Assembly (NCBI GenBank): GCA_016934955.1
Contig: JAFGRY010000012.1
Span: 51,325-115,324, forward strand
Direction of reading: 5' to 3'
DNA: 64,000 bases
Source of the DNA: a bacterium
Lineage (GTDB): Bacteria; Zhuqueibacterota; QNDG01; JAGLOF01
The translations under genes were made by a program, and so were the position numbers. Below the pieces are notes generated by a model that saw only the letters and a list, made by a program, of their open reading frames with translations, had not been told where the DNA came from and ran no database searches. This document shows, one piece after another, positions 50,344-58,176 of this stretch. Position 1 is the first letter of the stretch; the number at the start of each line of letters is the position of its first letter.

Positions 50344-52052
50344 ACCGGCCTCCTGTAGCGTGTAAAGCGGGATGTCAGATACTCGACACTGAAAGGAAAT
50401 CCGTTGACCTGGAGTAGCCGTTCATCCGCTCTGCGGCCGAAGGTGACGGCAAGCAGGTCAGCGAACTGGCCGGTGTGGTTGTTTTCGGCAACGACCAGCC
50501 TGTCCGCCCGCTGCAGCAAGGGGCGGAGAGCGGGATTCAGCGGATACACCTGGGAAAAATGGAGGTAGTGGATCTGTTCCGCTCCGCTTTTTCCCAGGGC
50601 CTCCAGGGCTGTCCCGAGGGTGGACCCCCAGGACACGACTACCGTCGCCGCTTCGGGATTCCCGTGGGAAGACGGCATGATCGCTGATGCAGCAAGCTGT
50701 TCGAGCCGTTTCATGCGTTTTTGCACCATTTTTTCCCGGGTTCTCCAGTCTTCGGAAATACGGCCGTTCTCATCGTGCTCGTGACTGTCGACCCGTACCA
50801 GTCCCCGGCCGAAGCCCGGAATGCCGCGGGGTGAAATGCCGCTTTCAGTGTACCGGTAGCGCTGGTAGCCGTCCCCGGTTTCGACGATATGCGATGCGTA
50901 TCCGGCAAGCGGATCTTCCCAGGGCGGAATCGTGTGTCTCGCGTCGACGAGATACTGGTCGGTGAGAATGATTACCGGTATCTGATATTCGTCGGCCAGG
51001 GAGAAGGCACGGGCCGTGAGCCGGAACGCCTGGTCGGGATTACCGGGAGCGAAAATGACGCGGGCGACGTCGCCGTGTCCCGCGTGCAGGGCCAGGTTCA
51101 GGTCGCCCTGTTCGGTTCTCGTGGCCATGCCGGTGGCCGGCCCCGGACGCTGTGCGATGTGGATCACCGCCGGAGTTTCGGTGACACCCGCCAGACTGAG
51201 AGCCTCTCCCATGAGGGCGAACCCGCCCCCCGAGGTCGAGACCATCCCCCGGGCGCCGGCGTACCATGCCCCCAGCGCCATGTTGAGTGCGGCGATTTCG
51301 TCTTCGGCCTGTTCCGACACCAGGGGGAACGCATCGGCCTGCCGGGAGAGAAATTCGAAGACACCGGTACCGGGGCTCATGGGATAACTGCTGATGAAGC
51401 TGCAGCCGCCGGCCAGGGCCCCCAGGCCGACCGCTTCCGTGCCGCTGACGATCATCCGGCTACGCGGCGCTGGAGATGGTTCAAGAGCGATGGTGACGGT
51501 CCCGTCCCGCAGGAGCGCGCCCCCCTGTTCGTATCCGGCCCTGGCCGCGGTCAGGTTCCGCTCCCGAATCTTCTCTGATTTGTTCGCGAAGCGTTCATTC
51601 AGGGATTCGGACAGAAGGCTGAAATCGATATGCAGCAATGCGAGGATCAGTCCGGACGCGGCGGTATTGTAGAGTCTGCCGTCGCCCCCGGCCGCTTCGT
51701 CAAAAGAGAATGCGATGCCGGTGCGCCCTTCGGTGAACAGGCTCGGGTCCCCGATAATCAGGGTTGTATCCGAAATGCGGTGGTCGAGACGGGACAGGTC
51801 GGGGGTCAGGGGGATGAGAATATCGATGCCGTCGCGCCAGGCGGCGACGGGGTCCGCGGACACGCGTACTTGTGTTGAGTTGAGCCCGCCCCTCACCCGG
51901 GACATGTACTCCCGGCAGCTGAAGCAGTAGAGTCCGTGCCGCTTGATGATCGCGGTGATCAGTGACTCCGCTGTTTTGATGCCCTGTCCCGCGGCTCCGG
52001 AAATGATAATTGAGATGTCTTCGTTTCGGGAGAAATCGTATGGGCGATTCAC
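50340..52052 (-). CDS. korA: 2-oxoacid:ferredoxin oxidoreductase, fused gamma-alpha subunit
   Basis: The 570-residue protein joins the gamma domain (residues 12-185, ISIIISGAAGQGIKTAESLI, CREYMSRVRGGLNSTQVRVS) to the alpha pyrimidine-binding domain (GTEAVGLGALAGGCSFISSY, MSPGTGVFEFLSRQ, TSGGGFALMGEALSLAG) and a C-terminal CoA domain (VVVSWGSTLGTALEAL). The gamma-alpha order matches KorA of thermophiles and many anaerobes. The start is GTG at 52,052 with AGGAGA placed 5 bases upstream. No separate ferredoxin-like delta subunit is encoded alongside, so a free ferredoxin must serve as acceptor. Confidence 0.93.
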   Translation of the reverse strand: MNRPYDFSRNEDISIIISGAAGQGIKTAESLITAIIKRHGLYCFSCREYMSRVRGGLNSTQVRVSADPVAAWRDGIDILIPLTPDLSRLDHRISDTTLIIGDPSLFTEGRTGIAFSFDEAAGGDGRLYNTAASGLILALLHIDFSLLSESLNERFANKSEKIRERNLTAARAGYEQGGALLRDGTVTIALEPSPAPRSRMIVSGTEAVGLGALAGGCSFISSYPMSPGTGVFEFLSRQADAFPLVSEQAEDEIAALNMALGAWYAGARGMVSTSGGGFALMGEALSLAGVTETPAVIHIAQRPGPATGMATRTEQGDLNLALHAGHGDVARVIFAPGNPDQAFRLTARAFSLADEYQIPVIILTDQYLVDARHTIPPWEDPLAGYASHIVETGDGYQRYRYTESGISPRGIPGFGRGLVRVDSHEHDENGRISEDWRTREKMVQKRMKRLEQLAASAIMPSSHGNPEAATVVVSWGSTLGTALEALGKSGAEQIHYLHFSQVYPLNPALRPLLQRADRLVVAENNHTGQFADLLAVTFGRRADERLLQVNGFPFSVEYLTSRFTRYRRPV

Positions 52053-52114
52053 AGTGGTCTCCTGCTATATCCCGGTGACACGAATACGCGCTGCCCGCGG
52101 ATTCACGATCACCC

Positions 52115-52128
52115 TTTCACAGGTGAAA
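52115..52128. promoter_or_regulatory. Perfect palindrome upstream of korA
   Basis: TTTCAC-AG-GTGAAA, 62 bases before the korA start codon. The 6-2-6 symmetry fits a binding site for a dimeric regulator controlling korAB. Confidence 0.4.
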
Positions 52129-52222
52129 TGCAAATCCGCCGCGGGTATGTACCTGAGCTTATGTGAACATGGGTGACGGATGATCAGTTATGACAAGATA
52201 CGACACGGGAGCGGCAAATACA

Positions 52223-52254
52223 AGCCGGTTCTTGTACGGTTTCCCGAACCGGCT
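52223..52254 (-). terminator. Hairpin downstream of the serine-hydrolase gene
   Basis: AGCCGGTTC and GAACCGGCT pair perfectly around 14 bases, about 120 bases after the minus-strand stop at 52,376. The stem has no good T-run, so termination is uncertain; it may stabilise the 3' end. Confidence 0.35.
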
Positions 52255-52375
52255 CGCAGACGCGCCTATCGCTCAGCTGTATGCGTGATGCAGCCTCAGG
52301 GCCGCCCGGTATCGGAAGGGCCGGGTGAATGAGTCGCGTGCGATTGAGAACAATCACCGATGGCGACACTATGGA

Positions 52376-53566
52376 TTACAGTCCGTACTCGTAATATGCT
52401 TTGGCAAGGCCGAAAAACCGTTCCAGCATGTCTCCCGGTTCCTCCTTCAGCCTGCCGCTGAACCGGTCGGCGTTGATCTGTATCGCGGCCGCGCACCGGT
52501 AGGCCGGCAGATAGAGCATCATGGTCTCATATCCTGGAAAGATGCCGCCGTGGCCGTATACCGGACCGTGTTCCGTGGGGAAGATCATGACGCCCAGTCC
52601 GTAGCCGACGGAATCGGGTCTTCCCGTCTGAAAATTTTTCGCTTTGAGCATTTCCGCGAACATCTTTTTAGAGAAGAGCCGCCCCTCATAGAGATGTTTT
52701 GCCCATGTGGTAATATCGGCGGTATTGGTGACGAATCCGCCGCCGCACCATTCAAACTGGGGATTTATTACGTAATCACCGTTTTCCTGCACCACTTTCC
52801 CGGGCAGATGAAAGGGCGGCGCATCAGCGCCGGTATACCCGGGAACGAGCCCGGGCAGCTTCGGTGTGTCGGACGGAAAGGTGTTCTCGAGTTTAAGGGG
52901 CGTGAGCAGCCGTTTCTGCGCCTCGGCATAGAACGCGTTCCCCGTTACTTTTTCGATGATCATGCCGAGGAGGATGTAATCGGTGTCCGAGTAGTGCCAG
53001 CCCTGCCCCGGCGGATGCACCGGAGGCTGGTCGAGAATGAAGGCGATCAGCTCCTCCGGCCTGTATACCCGCTGAGGGGTTTCGGTCAGCCCGCGGGTGA
53101 ACTCATCCTGGAAGACGTAGCGGGGAATGCCCCCGGTGTGGGTCATGATCATTCTGATGGTGAGTTCATCGTGGTTGGCCAGTCGCGGGAACCAGGGTTC
53201 ATCGCCGAGGTAGCTGCTGAGCTTGTCGTCCAGGGCGAACATGCCTTTATCCATCAGTTTCAGCGCCGTCGCCGCGACAAAGGTCTTGCCCATACTGCCG
53301 GTGAACATGCGGCCTTCGGGCGGCATGGGGATGCCCTTTTCCACGTCCGCGAGCCCGGTGGCAAAACAGTATTGTGTTCCGTCATGCATGACGAATGCCA
53401 GGGTTGCTCCCGGAAAGTCGAGCACCCTCCTGAGAGAATCGAGTCGGGTCTGGACGGTTTCGGCAAATCCCGGGTACTGTGCCCCGACACTGCCGGGGGC
53501 GACGACCATGAGTGTGAGAAGCGGTACTGTCATCAGTGAGCGTATACGAACACCGGATATCTTCAT
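52376..53566 (-). CDS. Exported serine hydrolase, class C beta-lactamase family
   Basis: The 396-residue protein has a signal peptide (residues 1-30, ending VGAQ). The penicillin-binding-like fold follows, with Ser91-x-x-Lys94 in MFTGSMGKTFVAATAL, a Tyr motif YSDTDYILLGMI and the third motif YGHGGIFPGYET. Members include D-aminopeptidases, esterases and peptidoglycan enzymes; true beta-lactamase activity cannot be assumed. The start at 53,566 has AAGGTG before it; a Met eight codons upstream would place charged residues ahead of the signal peptide. Confidence 0.87.
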   Translation of the reverse strand: MKISGVRIRSLMTVPLLTLMVVAPGSVGAQYPGFAETVQTRLDSLRRVLDFPGATLAFVMHDGTQYCFATGLADVEKGIPMPPEGRMFTGSMGKTFVAATALKLMDKGMFALDDKLSSYLGDEPWFPRLANHDELTIRMIMTHTGGIPRYVFQDEFTRGLTETPQRVYRPEELIAFILDQPPVHPPGQGWHYSDTDYILLGMIIEKVTGNAFYAEAQKRLLTPLKLENTFPSDTPKLPGLVPGYTGADAPPFHLPGKVVQENGDYVINPQFEWCGGGFVTNTADITTWAKHLYEGRLFSKKMFAEMLKAKNFQTGRPDSVGYGLGVMIFPTEHGPVYGHGGIFPGYETMMLYLPAYRCAAAIQINADRFSGRLKEEPGDMLERFFGLAKAYYEYGL

Positions 53567-53668
53567 GTGAGGCACCTTGTGTTTGTCCAACCTGTCCCGA
53601 ATGGATAAAGTACGAATTTTTTTTGATTCAAACCAGCGTTTTTATCGCAGGCGGGATCGACGGTGAGC

Positions 53669-54811
53669 TCACTGTTTCCGTTCCCTCTCCTCGATCCAGG
53701 CTGCAATGCGCTGAAACAGTTCGGGAGTGATTGTATGGCCGCCGGTATACTCGAGGAAGGTGACATCATAGCCGAGTCGTTCAAGCCTCTCTTTTGCCTG
53801 CACTCCGTGCAGGTAGGGAGCGGCCCGGTCCCGGGGGCTGTGGGCGATGAGCACCGGCAGACCGCGGGCTGCCGCGATATCGGCGTCGCTGATGAGTGAC
53901 CAGGGTTTGTCCGTCGCAGGAATGCTGCCGCCGATACAGATGATTCCGGCATACCTGTCCGGATGTCGTATGCCGGTGATATACGTGTAGCCCGCACCCT
54001 GGGAAAAGCCCAGCAGGTAGACGCGTCCGACAGCGTATCGCGCGGCGATCTCATCGCTTATGTGCCCGATGTATTCGAGGGTAAGGGTGTCCGCCCGTTT
54101 CCAGAGCTCTTTGTCCTGAATCTGCAGATCCCAGGAGAGCTGATCATCGAGGGTGAGACCGCTGAGCGGCTTTGTGTAGGCACCTTCAGGCGCCGCGAAA
54201 ATAAAGGTGTGCGGTGAGAGATGCCGCCAGAGCGGGATGAAGTTTTTCCCGTTCCCGCCGTTCCCGTGCAGTCCGATGACCAGCGGCCATGATCGTTTGT
54301 CGGTATATGATTCAGGGAGCTGCACATAGCATGGTGAGAGTTTTACTGATTTTATATAGATGATGCTGCCCAGTCCTTCCCGCCAGGTGTCAATACGTCT
54401 CATCGCCTCCTTGAACACGTCGGTGTTCCCGATTTTTTTGAAATCGGTGTCATTCTTGATGTGGTCCACATCGGTATACCCGGCATTGACCGCGCAGATA
54501 AGCGTATTTGCCGCCTGTTCAGCGGCGCCGAGCTGTGCGTAGCAGCAGGCGAGATTGTAGAGGCAGGACTGTTCGTCGTATTTGTGATGAAGAATGGCCA
54601 GATAATACTGGGCGGCCCGCCGGTAGTCTTTTTTCTGATAGGCAATGCCGGCCCGTGCATAGCTGTCCATGAGATCGGCATGAAGAAAATCGGTGATCCC
54701 CGGCGCCAGGGGGTCGATCGTTTCCGGATCAGCCGCGGTCTGGGCCGCTGCCGCTGCTGAAACGAGCAGCAGACATGCCGCAATGCGAATCAACACCGGT
54801 GATAGTGTCAT
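53669..54811 (-). CDS. Exported alpha/beta hydrolase with N-terminal TPR-like region
   Basis: The 380-residue protein has a signal peptide (residues 1-24), then about 100 residues of helix pairs that look like TPR (YQKKDYRRAAQYYLAILHHK, YNLACCYAQLGAAEQAANTL). A dienelactone-hydrolase or carboxylesterase-type domain follows. Its parts are PLVIGLHGNGGNGKNF (oxyanion loop), nucleophile Ser in LLGFSQGAGY, acid Asp in AHSPRDRAAPY and His in YTGGHTITPEL. The TPR part probably binds a protein partner. GGAGGGAC precedes the ATG. Confidence 0.85.
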   Translation of the reverse strand: MTLSPVLIRIAACLLLVSAAAAAQTAADPETIDPLAPGITDFLHADLMDSYARAGIAYQKKDYRRAAQYYLAILHHKYDEQSCLYNLACCYAQLGAAEQAANTLICAVNAGYTDVDHIKNDTDFKKIGNTDVFKEAMRRIDTWREGLGSIIYIKSVKLSPCYVQLPESYTDKRSWPLVIGLHGNGGNGKNFIPLWRHLSPHTFIFAAPEGAYTKPLSGLTLDDQLSWDLQIQDKELWKRADTLTLEYIGHISDEIAARYAVGRVYLLGFSQGAGYTYITGIRHPDRYAGIICIGGSIPATDKPWSLISDADIAAARGLPVLIAHSPRDRAAPYLHGVQAKERLERLGYDVTFLEYTGGHTITPELFQRIAAWIEERERKQ

Positions 54812-54901
54812 ATCGTGTGTCCCTCCACGAGTATTTATGCATATGGTACGGGTTCACCTGCTGTGAGCAGCAGCATCCAGCTGAGGATCGACCGTTTGTC
54901 G

Positions 54902-56014
54902 TCAGCCGGAAACAGCCGCAGGGGTACAAGGAGGAGCCGTCCAGACTTCGAGCTGCTGATATCCGCTGCTGTCAGAGATGACCCGGTAGAATCGCTCTTT
55001 GAAACAGTCGTCGTATGTAATGCTTAAGGCTTTATGCCGGCCGGCATCGGCTGCAGCCCGATGGATCACCGCGGCAGTGTCCTCTTCATGGTCAGGCAGC
55101 AGAACCGCAATTCCGTCACCATATCGCACAATGGCGGTGAATGCCGGCATGGTGCGGGGAAACGGCACATCGGCGAGACTGTTTCTGAGCACATCAGGCG
55201 AAAATCCCGGCCTGCCTTCCAGCAGCTCGAGCCTCGCGGCGATCCATTCGCTGCGGGCGCGTGCCGGCACGCGCTGCGGGACGGTCGCGCGGATGATCTG
55301 TCCTGCGGGTGTGCCGCTGCTGTCAAAAACGGAGATACAGTACCGGTCATTATATCCGGCGTAGAGCTTCCCCCCGGAAATCGTCCAGACGATTCTCGGT
55401 GCGTAAGGCAGCAGCTGCGTCACTGAAACACCCGCGTCATTGGCAGTGACCCATGTATAGTGTTCAACGCTGTGAGAAACAAGTTCCCCGGTGATAATGC
55501 TCAGATCATCGCTGAATAGTCTGAGAATGGTGCGGGAGCCGCCTGTCTGCTCTGAGAGACTGAATGAAGTGATTTCCGCGACAACAGCATGTGAAGGGAA
55601 TGCCTCGATCTGCGTCACCGGAGATCCGATATCCACCGAGCGGATAAAATCCCCCGTCAATGTGAATTGAGATATCGAGCGCCTGGCGGCGTCAGCCACA
55701 TACAGGTACTCATGTGAGACGGTAAGTGAGGCTGGAAAGAGAAATTCACCCGGTCCCTGGCCTTCACCTCCGAATCGCCGGATAAAACGGCCGTCGGAAG
55801 CGAACACCTTGATCGTTTTATCGCCGCTGTCGGCGCAGTAAATGGAATGATCCCCGGAAACCGCAAAGTCCTGCAGGGATATCAGTTCCATGCCGGAATC
55901 AGCGGTTTGCAGGGAAAATCCGGGGACGGGGGTGAAGAGTATCCGCTCGGGACCGGGTGTCTGCGAACAGCAGAGCAGGAGAAGCAGCGGCAAGAACAGT
56001 ACAGCCGGCTTCAC
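54902..56014 (-). CDS. 6-bladed beta-propeller (NHL-like) lipoprotein
   Basis: The 370-residue product has a lipoprotein signal (LLLLLCCS, Cys near residue 16). NHL-type blades follow, such as DHSIYCADSGDKTIKVFASD, FIRRFGGEGQGPGEFLFPAS and HEYLYVADAARRSISQFT. This resembles the 6-bladed propeller lipoproteins of Bacteroidetes, mostly of unknown function and possibly ligand binders. The start is GTG at 56,014 after GGGAG. It begins 3 bases after the preceding propeller gene and forms part of a propeller cluster. Confidence 0.82.
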   Translation of the reverse strand: MKPAVLFLPLLLLLCCSQTPGPERILFTPVPGFSLQTADSGMELISLQDFAVSGDHSIYCADSGDKTIKVFASDGRFIRRFGGEGQGPGEFLFPASLTVSHEYLYVADAARRSISQFTLTGDFIRSVDIGSPVTQIEAFPSHAVVAEITSFSLSEQTGGSRTILRLFSDDLSIITGELVSHSVEHYTWVTANDAGVSVTQLLPYAPRIVWTISGGKLYAGYNDRYCISVFDSSGTPAGQIIRATVPQRVPARARSEWIAARLELLEGRPGFSPDVLRNSLADVPFPRTMPAFTAIVRYGDGIAVLLPDHEEDTAAVIHRAAADAGRHKALSITYDDCFKERFYRVISDSSGYQQLEVWTAPPCTPAAVSG

Positions 56015-56017
56015 CGG

Positions 56018-57052
56018 TTACTCCCGGTCGGCCGCGGTTTTGAGTTCATGCAAGAAATCAGCGCTTATCCAGTATATATCGGAATTACCGTTCCGTACGG
56101 CGTTATGCAGCTTCAGCAGCCATTCCTGCGATACCGGCTGATCCTTCCGCAGGTCCAGCTGCTGGGAGGCGAAGAACAGGTAGCGCCCATCGGGTGACAC
56201 CGATTGGGCAATGGCGCCGCTGCCGGGGAAATTGACCCGTTCACCAAGATTGACCGGGCGGCTCCATCGTCCTCTGTCATCCCGGAAAAATATATAGTAA
56301 TTGGCCCTGCCTGGGGTGATGCTGTCATCCCGGTCGGTGATACAGGCCAGCAGATAGCGCTCATCAGGATCGATAAAGGCGTTGTAGATCGTTCCGGCGC
56401 CATTCACGGTCTCCGGGAGCGGCGCCGCCTGCTGATAGCCGCCGCCTGAGAACAGGGATTTGTAGATGCGCATGATGCCGGTGCGTCTGTCACGGGCGGT
56501 AAAATAGAGAGATCCGTCTCGGGTAACCGACGGGAAAAACGTGCTGAATCCCGGCTGGTTTACATGCTCACCGAGGCAGGAGAGCTCTCCCCAGCTTCTG
56601 TCTGCCGTTCTCTCCGCTGTCCAGATATTCTGATGACCATATCCGGGAAGCGGTTCTTCGCCGGGCGGCGGCTGCGTGCTGCAGCAGAACAGCCTGTTCC
56701 CGTCGGCGGTGAGGGCGGGTTCAAAATACCCGTACTCGAAATCGAGGGCAAAGGGCAGCACGGCGGGCTCCGTCCAGCGGCCGTTCACTTTTCTGGACGA
56801 GAGAATGGTGACGATCTGGTTCATGAAAATACCGAAAAATATCTCTTCTCCGTCAGGCGAGACGATCAGGTCTCGTTCATACACACCGGTGCTGATGAGG
56901 CCCGGGGCGAAGATTGCGGCACTGTCCGCCGGAAGCGGCTGTCCCAGGTAGGGGCCGGAGCAGGCATGAAAGTCCTTTTCGTGTATCTGGGCGTTCAGAC
57001 TGACAAAAGAGAGAACGAATGCGGCTGCTGTGTAAAGAGTGCTGTTTTTCAT
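56018..57052 (-). CDS. PD40/WD40-like beta-propeller protein, exported (copy 2)
   Basis: The 344-residue protein has a signal peptide (residues 1-21) and TolB-like PD40 repeats such as RDLIVSPDGEEIFFGIF, EPALTADGNRLFCCS, FPSVTRDGSLYFTARDRRTG, NAFIDPDERYLLACITDRDD and QSVSPDGRYLFFASQQ. It matches its neighbour at 57,071-58,075 repeat for repeat (SGPYLGQ.LPADS, FIDPDERY, GERVN/GETIN), so the two are recent or conserved tandem paralogues. There is no catalytic domain. It is probably a periplasmic or surface binding protein. Confidence 0.82.
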   Translation of the reverse strand: MKNSTLYTAAAFVLSFVSLNAQIHEKDFHACSGPYLGQPLPADSAAIFAPGLISTGVYERDLIVSPDGEEIFFGIFMNQIVTILSSRKVNGRWTEPAVLPFALDFEYGYFEPALTADGNRLFCCSTQPPPGEEPLPGYGHQNIWTAERTADRSWGELSCLGEHVNQPGFSTFFPSVTRDGSLYFTARDRRTGIMRIYKSLFSGGGYQQAAPLPETVNGAGTIYNAFIDPDERYLLACITDRDDSITPGRANYYIFFRDDRGRWSRPVNLGERVNFPGSGAIAQSVSPDGRYLFFASQQLDLRKDQPVSQEWLLKLHNAVRNGNSDIYWISADFLHELKTAADRE

Positions 57053-57070
57053 GGCGAGTCCTCTCTGCTG

Positions 57071-58075
57071 TTAGTGAACGGGCTTCAGGGCGGCGATGAA
57101 CGACGCATCGACCCAATAGATATCGGCAAGGCCGTTCTCCGGCGAGTTCCAGAATGTCTGCAGACGGGACCAGGGCACGGTGCCGGATTCCGCCAGGTGC
57201 CGATGGAGTGACTTCGTGCTCATAAAGAAGAAGTATTTTCCGTCCGGCGACACATAGGGTGAATACTCCGCGCCCATGGGAGTATTGATTGTTTCGCCCA
57301 TGTTGACCGCGGGTGTCCAGCTGTCGTCGTCGTTTCTGAAGGAGATAAAATAGTCTGTAGAGCCGTAGGTGTCGCTTCGACCGGCGGTGGGAACAATGAT
57401 ATACCGTTCATCCGGATCGATGAAGGCGTTGAACTGCGATTGCCCCGAGTTCACTTCCTTCGGAAGCTTTACCGGTTCTTCATATACGCCGTTCACCAGC
57501 CTGGATCGGTAGATGTAATGGATGGGATCCCCCGTATGCGCCCGGGAGAAATAGATGGTGCCGTCTCTGGTGACTGATGGAAAAAATTCGTTATGTTCGG
57601 AATTTACCGGCACGCCGAGATTGTACGGTTCGCCCCAGGTGTCGCCGGTCCGGTCCATGACCCAGATGTCCTGCCCGCCGCAGGCGGATGGATCGTCCCG
57701 GTCGGAAATGAAGAGGAATTTCTTCCCGTCGGGAGTGATAAACGGTTCAGCGGCGGTGAGGTCCGGATTCTCCATATGGGGGGCGGGTTCTGGCCTGGTC
57801 CAGCGGCCGTTGACTTCACGGGTGACAAGTACCGATTGGTACAGAAAGCGCCCCAGCACAGTGCAGAAATAGATTTCCTTGCCATCGGGATAGATGGCGA
57901 TATCCCGGTTGAGCATGCCGTTGTTCACGATTCCCGGAGCGAACAGAAGGGGAGTGTCAGCAGGCGGTGCCTGGCCGAGATAGGGCCCGCTGAGCACGGG
58001 AAAAGAGTCCTCGGCTCCGCAAGCGAGCAGTAAGGGGATGATGCCGGCAAAAAGGATAAACACGGCCTTTTTCAT
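57071..58075 (-). CDS. PD40/WD40-like beta-propeller lipoprotein (copy 1)
   Basis: The 334-residue product starts at the ATG at 58,075, preceded by AGGAGG, and has lipobox LLLAC (Cys at residue 19). A longer open frame upstream lacks these features. PD40 repeats include RDIAIYPDGKEIYFC, EPFITPDGKKFLFISDRDDP, FPSVTRDGTIYFSRAHTG, NAFIDPDERYIIVPTAGRSD and YSPYVSPDGKYFFFMSTK. It pairs with the copy downstream, 18 bases away. Only this copy is clearly lipidated, so the two may occupy different envelope layers. Confidence 0.82.
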   Translation of the reverse strand: MKKAVFILFAGIIPLLLACGAEDSFPVLSGPYLGQAPPADTPLLFAPGIVNNGMLNRDIAIYPDGKEIYFCTVLGRFLYQSVLVTREVNGRWTRPEPAPHMENPDLTAAEPFITPDGKKFLFISDRDDPSACGGQDIWVMDRTGDTWGEPYNLGVPVNSEHNEFFPSVTRDGTIYFSRAHTGDPIHYIYRSRLVNGVYEEPVKLPKEVNSGQSQFNAFIDPDERYIIVPTAGRSDTYGSTDYFISFRNDDDSWTPAVNMGETINTPMGAEYSPYVSPDGKYFFFMSTKSLHRHLAESGTVPWSRLQTFWNSPENGLADIYWVDASFIAALKPVH

Positions 58076-58176
58076 GATTCCTCCTGGTGATGGTGGATGG
58101 ATCGCTGCTGTGAGTGTAATACGGATTACAGCGGGCAATACCCTCACTGCCGGCCGGCGGGAGCGGCGGGGGGACA

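Larger units (their letters stand above)
52053..52375. other. Intergenic region upstream of korA with two inverted repeats
   Basis: This 323-base gap holds the korA leader and the tail of the serine-hydrolase unit. Two inverted repeats stand out, one at 52,115-52,128 and one at 52,223-52,254. No convincing coding frame is seen, and no promoter of the 17-base spaced type was found with confidence. Confidence 0.5.

Noticed and set aside
52325..53539. 404-codon plus-strand open frame opposite the serine hydrolase
   Set aside because: The minus-strand gene has the SxxK motif, signal peptide and ribosome site; this frame has none.
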